Shown: positions 8,770 to 17,223, numbered from the stretch's first letter. The stretch: DNA of 64,000 nt from Pseudovibrio sp. Tun.PSC04-5.I4 (GCF_900104145.1 NZ_FNLB01000006.1:3325001-3389000); one strand, 5' to 3'. Notes: generated from the sequence alone by a model not told the origin. Numbers and translations are program-made.

Positions 8770-9615
8770 ATGAAACTCCTGAGATATGGCGATCTAAACG
8801 CGGAAAAGCCGGGTATTTTGGACGCTGATGGCAATATCCGTGATCTTTCCGGTGTTGTTGGTGACATCGCACATGACACTCTTGGTGATGAAGCGCTTGC
8901 AAAGATCGCTGCTCTGGACCTTTCCAGCCTGCCGTTGGTTGAAGGCAACCCGCGCATCGGTGCATGTGTTGGCAATGTTGGCAAGTTCATCTGTATTGGC
9001 CTGAACTATTCAGACCACGCGGCTGAGGCTGGCATGCAAGTGCCGGAAGAGCCTGTCACCTTCTTCAAGGCGACCTCTGCGATTTGTGGTCCTAATGATA
9101 ACATCGAGATTCCACGCACCTCTGTGAAAACGGATTGGGAAGTGGAACTTGGCGTTGTGATCGGCAAGCACACGAAATATGTGAGCGAAGAAGACGCGCT
9201 GGATCATGTTGCTGGTTATTGCGTCGTCAACGATCTGTCCGAGCGCGATTTCCAGATCCACCGCAGTGGTCAGTGGGTGAAGGGCAAATCAGCGGATACG
9301 TTTGGTCCAATCGGTCCATGGCTTGTGACCCGTGATGAGGTTGCTGACCCGCAAGACCTGAATATGTACCTTGAAGTGAACGGCCATCGCTACCAGAACG
9401 GTTCCACCAAAACCATGGTGTTTGGTGTTGCTAAGGTGATCTCGCATCTGTCTCAGTTTATGAGCTTGCAGCCGGGTGATGTTATCTCCACCGGCACACC
9501 TCCAGGTGTTGGCATGGGCCAGAAGCCTGAGACTTACTTGAAAGCTGGCGATAAGATGGAACTGGGCATTGAAGGGCTCGGCGTTCAAAATCAGGTTACT
9601 TACAACGCAGAATAA
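8770..9615 (+). CDS. Fumarylacetoacetate hydrolase family, probable 2,4-diketo-3-deoxy-L-fuconate hydrolase
   Basis: A 281-residue FAH-fold protein. Characteristic segments are FICIGLNYSDHAAEAG, FFKATSAICGPND, DWEVELGVVIG (metal-binding acids) and the C-terminal STGTPPGVGMG. This subgroup, also called ureidoglycolate-lyase-like, includes the hydrolases that split 2,4-diketo-3-deoxy sugar acids into pyruvate and a small acid (lactate for L-fuconate). It is co-transcribed with the SDR just upstream and ends before a strong terminator, so the pair is a two-gene operon. Confidence 0.88.
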   Translation: MKLLRYGDLNAEKPGILDADGNIRDLSGVVGDIAHDTLGDEALAKIAALDLSSLPLVEGNPRIGACVGNVGKFICIGLNYSDHAAEAGMQVPEEPVTFFKATSAICGPNDNIEIPRTSVKTDWEVELGVVIGKHTKYVSEEDALDHVAGYCVVNDLSERDFQIHRSGQWVKGKSADTFGPIGPWLVTRDEVADPQDLNMYLEVNGHRYQNGSTKTMVFGVAKVISHLSQFMSLQPGDVISTGTPPGVGMGQKPETYLKAGDKMELGIEGLGVQNQVTYNAE

Positions 9616-9662
9616 ATGCGCTGAGCTTGCGAAGCACTGATATTCTAAGTAGGTTTATGGGA

Positions 9663-9697
9663 ACTCTCCGCTGCTGGTTTTCAGCGGGGAGTTTTTT
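9663..9697 (+). terminator. Rho-independent terminator after the SDR-FAH operon
   Basis: ACTCTCCGCTG pairs with CAGCGGGGAGT (one T-G pair) around an 8-base loop and runs directly into a T6 tract. Confidence 0.9.
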
Positions 9698-9748
9698 CAT
9701 GCGTACCTTCAAGCTGTTTGCGTAAACTGCTTGAGGGGTTTTGTTCGC

Positions 9749-9792
9749 ACGTATTCTAATCCGAAAACCGGTTCCACTTTTCGGGAATACGT
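9749..9792. repeat. REP-like nested palindrome upstream of ogt
   Basis: Two nested perfect inverted repeats share one centre: outer ACGTATTC / GAATACGT and inner CCGAAAA / TTTTCGG, around ACCGGTTCC-type loop sequence. The core, with AAACCGGTTCC and TTTTCGG, resembles an intergenic palindrome widespread in Rhizobiales and Rhodobacterales genomes, from memory. It ends 18 bases before the ogt start and may fold in its mRNA leader. Confidence 0.6.
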
Positions 9793-9810
9793 TTAAAGGA
9801 AAAGACGACC

Positions 9811-10341
9811 ATGACCAACTCTACTCCAATCACCTATTGCACCTATGAGAGCCCGGTTGGGTCTTTGTTGATTGGTGGAGAAGGCGGGGCGCTGGAGTTT
9901 TTGCATTTTCCTGAGAGCAGCCGGCGGCGTGAGATTGCTGAAGGTTGGGTGGAAGATGCGTCGCCCTATGGTGATTTGATTGCGCAACTTGCCGCCTATT
10001 TTGCAGGTGAGCTGAAAGTGTTCTCCCTCACCTGGCGGCTGATTGGGACTGATTTCCAGAAGAGTGTTTGGGAGCAGCTAGCGGCAATTCCCTTTGGTGA
10101 AATACGGTCTTATGGTGATGTCGCTAAGGCGCTGAACAATCCGGGTGCTAGCCGAGCTGTTGGCCTTGCAAACAACGCGAATCCACTGCCTATTGTCATT
10201 CCGTGCCACCGCGTGATCGGAGCCAACGGAGCTTTGGTTGGTTTTGGTGGTGGATTGGACACAAAGGTCTGGCTGCTGGATCATGAGGGCATTCCGCATG
10301 GTACAAAATCCAACAAGGACCAGATGACCTTTATTTTTTAG
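9811..10341 (+). CDS. ogt: Methylated-DNA--protein-cysteine S-methyltransferase
   Basis: A 176-residue O6-alkylguanine DNA alkyltransferase. The acceptor cysteine is C132 in IPCHRVIG, the arginine-finger helix region is ASRAVGLANNANP, and the wing is SYGDVAKAL. It transfers the alkyl group of O6-methylguanine or O4-methylthymine to itself and is then spent. The short N-terminal domain is of the Ogt kind; there is no Ada regulatory part. The gene stands alone behind a palindromic repeat. A second alkylation-repair gene (AlkC) lies near 18 kb but is not linked. Confidence 0.93.
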   Translation: MTNSTPITYCTYESPVGSLLIGGEGGALEFLHFPESSRRREIAEGWVEDASPYGDLIAQLAAYFAGELKVFSLTWRLIGTDFQKSVWEQLAAIPFGEIRSYGDVAKALNNPGASRAVGLANNANPLPIVIPCHRVIGANGALVGFGGGLDTKVWLLDHEGIPHGTKSNKDQMTFIF

Positions 10342-10357
10342 GTTTTGTGCATGCAAG

Positions 10358-10379
10358 AGGCGCTCCCGTGAGAGCGCCT
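10358..10379. terminator. Hairpin between convergent ogt and vgb-like genes
   Basis: AGGCGCTC and GAGCGCCT pair perfectly across a 6-base loop between the two stop codons. No T-run follows on either strand, so termination strength is uncertain. Confidence 0.4.
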
Positions 10380-10391
10380 AGCCGAACCTGT

Positions 10392-11411
10392 TTATGCTGT
10401 TGGTTTTGCAAACTGAACGCGGACCAACCTGTTGGTGCCTGACTCTCCGCCCCATGCTTCCCCCAGACGTCCTGCCATCTGGCGTACATCCGCATCTGAT
10501 TTCGTGCTTGGGAAGCTGGTGAATTTTTCGGTATCCGGATCAAAAAACACAATCGCATCAGCCCCGAAATCTGTGAGCCAGACCTTATCGTTCTCATCGA
10601 CATAAACGGAGTAGGGGAGCGGGTCTTTGCCGGGCAGTCGCCACGAGCGCCAACTGTCGGATTGTGGGTCGTACTCGCTGACTTGACCGCTGAGCCATTC
10701 GCTGACCCAGAGCTTTCCGGTTGAATTGGACCAGATGCGGCGTGCGCCTTGCTCTTCTGTTGGTGGGGTAACGATGCGGGCTCTGCCGTTGGACTTGTCG
10801 ATATTGGCAATGTGACTGCCTGCGAGGGAGGCGTACCAAACCTCTCCCTGCGGAGTGACCGTTATGCCATAGGGGCCGGGGCCTTGCGGACTTGGCCAGA
10901 CGTTGATTTCCTGGGTTGCTGGGTCAACACGCCCGTAGACGCCGTTTTGTCCCGTAAACCAGTAAATGCCATCCTGATCGAACACGCCGGTGTTGAGGTT
11001 TGCATCAGCAAATTCAGCGGGCAGCGGGATGAGTGAGACTGCATCTGTTTTGGGATCAAGCCGAGCAATTGCGTTCTGCCCCCCCTCTGTAATCCACATT
11101 GCGTTATCCGGTCCAAGCACAACACCATGCGGGGCTGCCTTTTTCCCCAGAGATACGGGATGGAGGTCGCCATTCTCAGGATTGAGGCGTGTGAGCGTGC
11201 CGTCTTTCTGTCCGCAATACCAAACCATGCCATCCGCATCGAAGCCGATATCTCTGGAGCCCGCCCCAGGACGGGCCTCGAAGTAGGTGACCTTGGCATT
11301 TTCTATGTTGTTGCCTATTGCCGTTTCCGCAAAGGCCGGCCGGCTGTTCAGTCCAACATAAGCGCCAGATAAAGTCAGGGCAGATGCACCGAGAAACTCT
11401 CGTCTATTCAT
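10392..11411 (-). CDS. Vgb-like beta-propeller lyase, Tat-exported
   Basis: A 339-residue protein starting MNRREFLGASALTLSGAYVG, a twin-arginine signal with RREFLG, followed by an Ala-rich cleavage region (PAFAETA). The rest is a repeated propeller: successive blades carry patterns such as WYCGQKDGTLTRL, MWITEGGQNAIARL, YWFTGQNGVYGRV, VWYASLAGSHIANI and LWVSEWLSGQVSEY. This matches the streptogramin B lyase (Vgb) family. The ATG at 11411 has GGGAG upstream; the frame also extends to 11438. A true antibiotic lyase should not be assumed, since most Vgb-like proteins in proteobacteria have unknown periplasmic roles. Confidence 0.82.
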   Translation of the reverse strand: MNRREFLGASALTLSGAYVGLNSRPAFAETAIGNNIENAKVTYFEARPGAGSRDIGFDADGMVWYCGQKDGTLTRLNPENGDLHPVSLGKKAAPHGVVLGPDNAMWITEGGQNAIARLDPKTDAVSLIPLPAEFADANLNTGVFDQDGIYWFTGQNGVYGRVDPATQEINVWPSPQGPGPYGITVTPQGEVWYASLAGSHIANIDKSNGRARIVTPPTEEQGARRIWSNSTGKLWVSEWLSGQVSEYDPQSDSWRSWRLPGKDPLPYSVYVDENDKVWLTDFGADAIVFFDPDTEKFTSFPSTKSDADVRQMAGRLGEAWGGESGTNRLVRVQFAKPTA

Positions 11412-11495
11412 CCTAGCTCTCCCGTTTGCAAATCTCACCGTAAAGACATTGCGTTTGCCTTATTCCAAAGGGGAGGCAGAGCTGTGGCAATTGTG

Positions 11496-11726
11496 TCAAA
11501 CGCCCTCAAGTATTTTCAACGAGGTTAAAGATCGGTCAGCAAAGCGGAGAAAGTTTTTAGGATCATCATGTTCGATGAAGGAGAGCCAAGCTCTGCTCTT
11601 CTCCTGCAAGTGTGCAAGAACATGCCCCCATGGAACCGTATCAAAATCTACATCTGCCCAGCTATCTTCATCTAATCTTTCGCCCTCCGGTCTAACCGGA
11701 GGGCGGCCACGCTCTAGGACTAGTTG
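11496..11726 (-). pseudogene. Protein-like reading frame without a start codon, after the epoxide-hydrolase-like gene
   Basis: Downstream of the hydrolase the minus strand stays open for about 76 codons in another frame and reads like real protein: DEDSWADVDFDTVPWGHVLA, then HLQEKSRAWLSFIEHDDPKN and FLRFADRSLTSLKILEGV before TGA at 11498-11496. There is no ATG or GTG at its head. It may be the 3' remnant of a decayed gene, or a gene reached by frameshifting or a rare start. I do not recognise the family. Confidence 0.4.
11681..11705. terminator. Perfect 10-bp hairpin after the hydrolase gene
   Basis: CGCCCTCCGG and CCGGAGGGCG pair around a 5-base loop, 15 bases past the hydrolase stop. Neither strand has a T-run after the stem, so a Rho-independent function is doubtful. 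It also lies within the unexplained open frame 11496-11726. Confidence 0.4.
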
Positions 11727-12664
11727 TCACCCTGCTGTTCCAGCCACGTTGAAATCGCTTGGTTTGTTTCCGCTGGCATTTCTTGCTGGATCCAATGACC
11801 GCAATCCAGATTGACCACTTCCACATTAGGCACGAAATCTGCTAGATTTTTAGACTTCGCGACCAGATCCCGTTCGCCATAGATCATGAGTGTCGGCTGT
11901 TGGATGATTGGGTCCACGTCTGCCAATAAGTGCCAGTTTCGATCAAGGTTTCTGTACCAGTTTACACTGCCCGTGAACCCTGATGTTTCGAAGGCGGAGA
12001 CGAAAACGGCCAGTTCGCCATCGCTCATGATTGGCTCGCCGAGTGGTGTTTCCGCTTTGGCGAGATTAATCATCATCATACCCGGCTCAGGCTCTACAGG
12101 AGGCTGGTTCTTGCGGTACATGTTGCGAAGGAACTGGAATGTATTCTCATCGAATACAGCATCTGCGACGCCTGGCTGACGATTGAAGTGAACAAAATAA
12201 AAGTCGCCGCCAAATAGGGCTTCCATCATCTCGATCCAGGGCTTTTCCCAGCGCTCTTGGTAAGGCAGGCTCAGGTTTATCACTTTATTTACGCGGTTTG
12301 GATGCAATAAGGTCAGCCCCCAAACGACCATTGCACCCCAATCGTGGCCGACAAAGGTGGCATCTTCGTATCCGTAGTGATCGAGAAGCCCGATGAGATC
12401 ACCCGACAAGTGTTCAATGTCATAGTCTGCGACTTCGCTCGGGCGCGATGAGTTGCCATACCCCCGCTGGTTTGGAACGATGACATGGTAGCCCGCGTCA
12501 ACAAGAGCGGGCACCTGATGACGCCAAGAAAAGGCGTGCTCTGGCCAGCCATGACACAGTACAATAGGGTTTTCTGCATTTTGACGGCCTGCTTCAAAGA
12601 CTTCGAGTTCCACACCGTTGACTGAAATAAGAGTGGGCTTGGGGAAATTGGTTGGATTAAACAT
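11720..12664 (-). CDS. Alpha/beta hydrolase, epoxide-hydrolase-like
   Basis: A 314-residue alpha/beta hydrolase. HGWP (38-41) is the HGxP oxyanion motif of epoxide hydrolases, and the nucleophile is D108 in VGHDWGA, an Asp as in epoxide hydrolases and dehalogenases rather than Ser. The late catalytic His is H290 (DCGHWIQQE), with the acid in YGERDLV. A cap-domain Tyr is likely in VNWYRNLDRNW. It would open epoxides to diols in the cytoplasm; haloalkane dehalogenation is the main alternative. The neighbouring regulator is transcribed divergently. Confidence 0.85.
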   Translation of the reverse strand: MFNPTNFPKPTLISVNGVELEVFEAGRQNAENPIVLCHGWPEHAFSWRHQVPALVDAGYHVIVPNQRGYGNSSRPSEVADYDIEHLSGDLIGLLDHYGYEDATFVGHDWGAMVVWGLTLLHPNRVNKVINLSLPYQERWEKPWIEMMEALFGGDFYFVHFNRQPGVADAVFDENTFQFLRNMYRKNQPPVEPEPGMMMINLAKAETPLGEPIMSDGELAVFVSAFETSGFTGSVNWYRNLDRNWHLLADVDPIIQQPTLMIYGERDLVAKSKNLADFVPNVEVVNLDCGHWIQQEMPAETNQAISTWLEQQGDN

Positions 12665-12693
12665 TGAATTTCTACTTTATCTTTTCGGGGTGA

Positions 12694-12768
12694 TCAGGCG
12701 ACGCCTTTTGTTTTTGGATCGCGCTCTTTCCAGTCCCAGAGGGTTACGGATGTGCGTTGCAATTCCAA
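12694..12768 (-). CDS. Possible 24-residue short ORF with good ribosome site
   Basis: AAGGAG is followed after two bases by TTG GAA TTG, opening a frame that ends TLWDWKERDPKTKGVA and stops at 12694, 30 bases before the hydrolase ATG. The residues look like a real protein C-terminus, and the frame is open for ten more codons upstream. It may be a leader peptide, a tiny gene, or the tail of a truncated gene cut by the adjacent regulator. The second TTG (12762) is an alternative start. Confidence 0.3.
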   Translation of the reverse strand: MELQRTSVTLWDWKERDPKTKGVA

Positions 12769-12849
12769 AATCTCCTTGCTGACGCGACAGCCATTGCCTA
12801 AAACTTAACGGTGACAAATACTGGCACTATTAAATGGCAATCTTACGAA

Positions 12850-13569
12850 ATGAATATTCGCCTCCGACATGACGCCATCGTGCGCTGCCTTCGTCGCAAC
12901 GGTACTTCGACAGTCGGTGACTTAGCGGAGGAGGTTGGCGCATCCAGACGCACGGTGTTACGTGACATTAGCGCGTTGCGTGATGAGGGCTTTGTCATTC
13001 ATTCTGAACCTGGCCGCGGGGGCGGCTTGCACCTTGATCCGCAATCTGTTCAGACCACAGCGCGGCTCTCGGTCGCCGAGGTCTTTGCGCTCCTCATCAG
13101 CGTTGCATCGATGCGGGCCGCCGGAGGTTTGCCCTTTTCAGATCTCGCAGATGCTGGGCTTGCCAAAATCGAGAAAGCCTTGCCGTCGGATAAGGTACGT
13201 GACTTGCGGCGGTTTCTGGCTTGTTTGTACGTTGGGCGACTTTCACCGTTGGTAGACATATCAGATATGGAAGCGATGGAGCCCGCGCTGCTGCCTGCAT
13301 TCGAGACAGCTTTTCTCCAGCGGTTCCACCTGCGTTTCCAGTACCGTGACGCAAAAGGGGTCGTAACCAACCGAATTGTTGAGCCGCAAGCTATGCTGAT
13401 CTTACCACCACTATGGTATTTGGTGGCTTGGGATCCTGCTCGTAAAGACTTCCGGCATTTTCGAATGGACCGGATCAGCAGACCGGAATGCGTCCTAGAC
13501 ACAACATTTCGGCGACGACATGTGCCATTCGAGGACAACGTCTCTCCCATTCGCGATCTACCTCGTTGA
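12850..13569 (+). CDS. HTH/WYL-domain transcriptional regulator (YafY-like)
   Basis: A 239-residue protein. The DeoR-like helix-turn-helix lies in residues 8-62 (TVGDLAEEVGASRRTVLRDI), followed by the conserved GRGGGLHL turn. The WYL domain follows from about residue 125, with FRYRD-like RFQYRDAKG and PLWYLVAWDPARKDFRHFRM. The ATG at 12850 aligns with family starts; a GTG at 12811 would add 13 residues. WYL regulators often respond to small ligands, nucleic acids or DNA damage. It is divergent from the hydrolase region; a second WYL regulator lies at 16465-17223. Confidence 0.87.
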   Translation: MNIRLRHDAIVRCLRRNGTSTVGDLAEEVGASRRTVLRDISALRDEGFVIHSEPGRGGGLHLDPQSVQTTARLSVAEVFALLISVASMRAAGGLPFSDLADAGLAKIEKALPSDKVRDLRRFLACLYVGRLSPLVDISDMEAMEPALLPAFETAFLQRFHLRFQYRDAKGVVTNRIVEPQAMLILPPLWYLVAWDPARKDFRHFRMDRISRPECVLDTTFRRRHVPFEDNVSPIRDLPR

Positions 13570-13754
13570 CCTTCGCTAAATTGCAGAAAAACCGAATATT
13601 GAGCTCTAGCCTGTCCTTCGCTACGCCGAGTATCTAATTCTGCATGTTGGAATTGTATTTTACAACTGGAAATCTGCTGGTGCCCTGCTAGACTACGGGA
13701 AATTGCGTGATAGAGAGCCGTGTGGGAATTGAGCGCGGCGATAGGGAGTTTTGT

Positions 13755-15908
13755 GTGTCTTCTTCATTTCAGTCATCTGGACAGGTTTCTTACGAGCTAA
13801 ACGGCGATGTTGCGGTGATGACCGTAAGCAATGCCCCGGTTAACGCGCTGTCTCATGCGGTTCGCGTGGACTTGCTTGCCAATATTGAAAAGTTTGAGGA
13901 AGATGCCACTGCCAAAGCTGCCATTATTGTTGGCGCTGGTAAAGTTTTCATCGCTGGTGCTGATATTCGCGAGTTTAAGCGTCCTGCAACGCAGCCACAT
14001 CTTCCTGACTTGATTGACCGTATTGAAGCGTGCAGTAAGCCGGTGATTGCAGCGATTCACGGTGTTGCTTTGGGCGGAGGTCTCGAAGCTGCGCTGGGCT
14101 GTCATTTCCGCGTTGGGGTGAAGGGTGCAAAGGTTGGTTTGCCGGAAGTGCATCTCGGCATTATTCCCGGTGCTGGTGGAACGCAGCGCCTCCCGCGTTT
14201 GGTGGGCTATGAAAAAGCGCTGGAGATGATCCCGAGTGGCGCGCAGATTGGTGCAGTTGATGCGAAAGCCGCAGGCATTCTGGATGATGTCAGTGATGAA
14301 AATGATGTGCTCGCGGCTGGTTTGACTTTTGCCCGCTCCGTGATCGACAACAGTATGCCGTTGCGCCGGTGTTCTGAGCTGGTGGCTCCCGCTGTTGATG
14401 CCAGTGTGTTTGTGGCTGCCAAAGCAGCTGTCACCAAGCGCGCTCGGGGGCAGATGTCTCCCGTGGTGTGTGTTGAAGCCATTGAGATTGCGAGCAAGAC
14501 CAGCTTTGCAGATGGTATGGCCAAAGAGCGTGAGATGTTTATGGAGTTGAAGAGCTCCGACCAGCACAGAGCGTTGTCACATGCGTTTTTTGCAGATCGT
14601 GCTTTGGGCAAGCTGCCGGAGATTGATGGCATTGCTCCGCGTAAGCTGGACGCGATTGGGGTTATTGGCGGCGGTACCATGGGCGCGGGCATCGCGACCG
14701 GTGCGTTGATGAATGGCCTTGCTGTTACGTTGATTGAGCGGGATGAGGATGCTCTTGCCCGCGCGAAAGCGACCATCGCGAAGAACATTGGTGGTGCGGT
14801 TAAAAAGGGCAAGCTTTCAGCTGAGAAAGAGCAGCACATTCTGGAGGAAGCGCTTTCTCTGAGTACGGATTACGCTTCTCTTGGTGAGGCTGATCTGGTT
14901 GTTGAAGCGGTGTTTGAAGACATTGACGTGAAGAAGCAGGTGTTCCAGCAACTGGACAAGGTTTGTAAAGCTGGTGCGGTTCTGGCGACCAACACGTCTT
15001 ATCTGGATGTGAATGCGATTGCGGCTGTGACCAACCGACCTGAAGATGTGATTGGTCTGCATTTCTTCTCTCCAGCGCACATCATGAGGCTGCTGGAAGT
15101 TGTCGTGGCTGATAAGACTGCGCCGGATGTTATCGCAACCGGTTTCCAGCTTGGCAAGATCATGCGCAAGGTTGCTGTTCGTGCTGGTGTGTGTGATGGC
15201 TTTATCGGAAACCGCATTCTGGCGACCTATCGCGCGGCTGCGGATGCGGTTGTGGTTGATGCGTCCTCTCCGTTTGAAGTGGACGATGTGATGTTGGAAT
15301 TTGGCTTCCCGATGGGGCCGTATGCTGTGGCTGATTTGGCCGGTCTTGATATCGGCTGGGCAACCCGCAAACGGAAAGCGCCGAGCCGTGATCCACGTGA
15401 GCGCTATTTCACCTTTGCAGACCGCATGTGTGAGCAAGGCTGGTTTGGACAGAAAACCAGCAAGGGCTATTACGTTTATGAGGATGGCGCACGCAAAGGC
15501 ACGCCGAACCCTGAAGTTCTCACTATCCTTGCAAAAGAACGCATGGAAAATGACATAGCAACGCAAAACCTTTCAAAGGAGCAAATCCTTGATAGATACA
15601 TGGCTGCGATGGTGAATGAGGCGGCTAAAGTGGTTGAAGAAGGCATTGCGCTTCGTCCGCTGGACGTGGATATGACGCTGATTTATGGTTACGGTTTCCC
15701 GCGCTGGCGTGGCGGACCTATGCAGTATGCCGATCAGGTGGGTCTTGATAAAATTCTGAACAATATCAAAGAGTACGCTAGGGATGATGCCTACTTCTGG
15801 CAGCCAGCTAAGCTGTTGGAAGAGCTGGTTTCCACTGGCAAAACCTTTGGTGATCTCAATGCTGAGGGCGGGAATAACAGTGTGAAGAAAGTCAGCGAGA
15901 AAGCTTGA
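13755..15908 (+). CDS. fadB: Bifunctional enoyl-CoA hydratase / 3-hydroxyacyl-CoA dehydrogenase
   Basis: A 717-residue fatty-acid oxidation enzyme. The crotonase domain covers about residues 1-185 (FIAGADIREF; LGGGLEAALG; GLPEVHLGIIPGAGGTQRLP with the catalytic Glu). The NAD-binding half starts near residue 300 (GGGTMGAGI), the catalytic His is in IGLHFFSPAHIMRLLEVV, and two C-terminal dehydrogenase domains follow. The GTG at 13755 is chosen for its GGGAG site; the frame runs open to 13707. It hydrates 2-enoyl-CoA and oxidises L-3-hydroxyacyl-CoA in beta-oxidation. No thiolase lies beside it, so the partner is encoded elsewhere. The domain order is that of peroxisomal MFE1-type enzymes. Confidence 0.92.
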   Translation: MSSSFQSSGQVSYELNGDVAVMTVSNAPVNALSHAVRVDLLANIEKFEEDATAKAAIIVGAGKVFIAGADIREFKRPATQPHLPDLIDRIEACSKPVIAAIHGVALGGGLEAALGCHFRVGVKGAKVGLPEVHLGIIPGAGGTQRLPRLVGYEKALEMIPSGAQIGAVDAKAAGILDDVSDENDVLAAGLTFARSVIDNSMPLRRCSELVAPAVDASVFVAAKAAVTKRARGQMSPVVCVEAIEIASKTSFADGMAKEREMFMELKSSDQHRALSHAFFADRALGKLPEIDGIAPRKLDAIGVIGGGTMGAGIATGALMNGLAVTLIERDEDALARAKATIAKNIGGAVKKGKLSAEKEQHILEEALSLSTDYASLGEADLVVEAVFEDIDVKKQVFQQLDKVCKAGAVLATNTSYLDVNAIAAVTNRPEDVIGLHFFSPAHIMRLLEVVVADKTAPDVIATGFQLGKIMRKVAVRAGVCDGFIGNRILATYRAAADAVVVDASSPFEVDDVMLEFGFPMGPYAVADLAGLDIGWATRKRKAPSRDPRERYFTFADRMCEQGWFGQKTSKGYYVYEDGARKGTPNPEVLTILAKERMENDIATQNLSKEQILDRYMAAMVNEAAKVVEEGIALRPLDVDMTLIYGYGFPRWRGGPMQYADQVGLDKILNNIKEYARDDAYFWQPAKLLEELVSTGKTFGDLNAEGGNNSVKKVSEKA

Positions 15909-15973
15909 TTTTCTTCAGTTGCGTTGCCATCTCTCCTTGGTGTAGCTTTTTGCTAACCTGAGGAGAGACGACG

Positions 15974-16180
15974 ATGAGATACTTGGAGTACATAACTGGA
16001 AGAGTTATTGCGCTGTTGTTTGCAGTAGCCCTTTTGGCATTTATCCTCCTCGTCATCGGATTCGCTTCTGGCCTGATGTTAGCCATCATGGCCATTACTA
16101 TCCCCCTTGTTCTTCTCAAATTCCTGTTTGGGAAAAACAAGCCTAAGGTCACTTACCACTACGAGCGTAAGGACCGGTAG
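15974..16180 (+). CDS. Small two-helix membrane protein
   Basis: A 68-residue protein with AGGAGA before the ATG. It has one long or two adjacent hydrophobic segments (about residues 10-35 and 36-52, ALLFAVALLAFILLVIGF and LAIMAITIPLVLL) and a basic C-terminal tail (KNKPKVTYHYERKDR). It would be an inner-membrane protein with the tail probably inside. No family was recognised. Confidence 0.65.
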   Translation: MRYLEYITGRVIALLFAVALLAFILLVIGFASGLMLAIMAITIPLVLLKFLFGKNKPKVTYHYERKDR

Positions 16181-16229
16181 AGCTGCTTGGCTTTTTAAGT
16201 GTCTGCATTTCTACTGCATCACATAGCGT

Positions 16230-16337
16230 TTATACAAAAAATACGCAGATCTCTCCGTTTGCGCTCGCCGCATTGATACCGGCCGCAAGCATGGCAACAG
16301 AAATGCCGCCCATGAGTGACGCGCGAAGTGCGTGCAT
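16230..16337 (-). CDS. 35-residue signal-peptide-like short ORF
   Basis: AGGGGA precedes an ATG at 16337 with 7-base spacing. The frame gives MHALRASLMGGISVAMLAAG followed by INAASANGEICVFFV and TAA. It looks like a signal peptide with an ASA cleavage site and almost no mature part, so it may be a truncated exported protein or a membrane micropeptide. It sits downstream of the minus-strand WYL regulator. Confidence 0.45.
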   Translation of the reverse strand: MHALRASLMGGISVAMLAAGINAASANGEICVFFV

Positions 16338-16464
16338 TGAAAATCCCCTGTCAGATTAGTGCCCGTGATTAGATTGCCTGTTTGGTAGGGGGGACGCGTT
16401 GCAGTTGGATGAACGATTTTTGAAGCTTTCATGACGGGGTGAAAAACGTCAATTCTTTCAGTGC

Positions 16465-17223
16465 TCAGGGTGTTGATGGCTCGATTCCGTCAATGGCATC
16501 TATGAAGGGTTGTTTTGGTTTTAAGGCAAAACCTGTCTCTGTGAGGTTTGATGATTTGATACGATCACAGCGGAACGTGCGGACTGCATCGCGGAGATGA
16601 TCCCATGCCATGACGTACCAGACTGGATAGCTGAGGAAGAGGTAGTGGGGCTCAATGGTGCGCTTTGAAGTGTTGCCGTTCTGATCACTGTAGGAAATTT
16701 CCACGCACTTGCTCATGAGGAAAGCCTCGTTGATGGGGCTCATGGCTTCGTTGTCTATGTCCTCAAACGAGCCGTAGACAGTGATGGAGGCTGTTTCTCC
16801 GATCCATAGGCGGGATTTGAGCGTATCAACGCGGGAACGAAGTTCAGGGGAGAGTGACGCGATGAGCTTGCGGCGAATGGGTTTGAGGTTTGCCAGCAGG
16901 AGCGGGGAGTGCATGTTTTCTGCAATCGCGAGGCTGATGAGGAGGTCGATGGCCTCTTTATACTCTAACTTGAGACGGCCTATCCCCCATCTGGATTGAA
17001 GACGAATTCCGCCGCCACGACCTTTATCCGCCTCAATGGGCAGGCCACGTTCTCGCAGTAGCTCAAGGTCCCGGAACAGAGTTCTCTGTGAAACTCTGAG
17101 TTCTTTCGCCAATTCCTGAGTTGTCAGGCATTCACCAGATTTCAGGAGAGCTTCAATTTGTTCTAGCCTTGCAAGGCGTTCCCAAGCTGTCGCTCTGGTT
17201 GTCCCACTGTGTTTTCCTGCCAT
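16465..17223 (-). CDS. HTH/WYL-domain transcriptional regulator (YafY-like)
   Basis: A 252-residue protein with an N-terminal DeoR-like helix-turn-helix (TTQELAKELRVSQRTLFRDL), the GRGGGIRL turn, and a WYL domain from about residue 150 (VEISYSDQNGNTSKRTIEPH, then YPVWYVMAWDHLRDAVRTFR). The ATG at 17223 is used; no strong ribosome site is visible. It is divergent, by 71 bases, from the ABM-AlkC pair and is the obvious candidate to control it, consistent with WYL proteins governing DNA-repair genes. Confidence 0.87.
   Translation of the reverse strand: MAGKHSGTTRATAWERLARLEQIEALLKSGECLTTQELAKELRVSQRTLFRDLELLRERGLPIEADKGRGGGIRLQSRWGIGRLKLEYKEAIDLLISLAIAENMHSPLLLANLKPIRRKLIASLSPELRSRVDTLKSRLWIGETASITVYGSFEDIDNEAMSPINEAFLMSKCVEISYSDQNGNTSKRTIEPHYLFLSYPVWYVMAWDHLRDAVRTFRCDRIKSSNLTETGFALKPKQPFIDAIDGIEPSTP

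Noticed and set aside
10392..11411. Streptogramin resistance gene
   Set aside because: Vgb-like propellers with Tat signals are widespread and mostly of unknown function; no antibiotic-resistance context is seen.
13797..14567. 256-codon minus-strand frame inside the FadB gene
   Set aside because: It is antisense to strong crotonase-domain coding sequence and has no ribosome site or domain.
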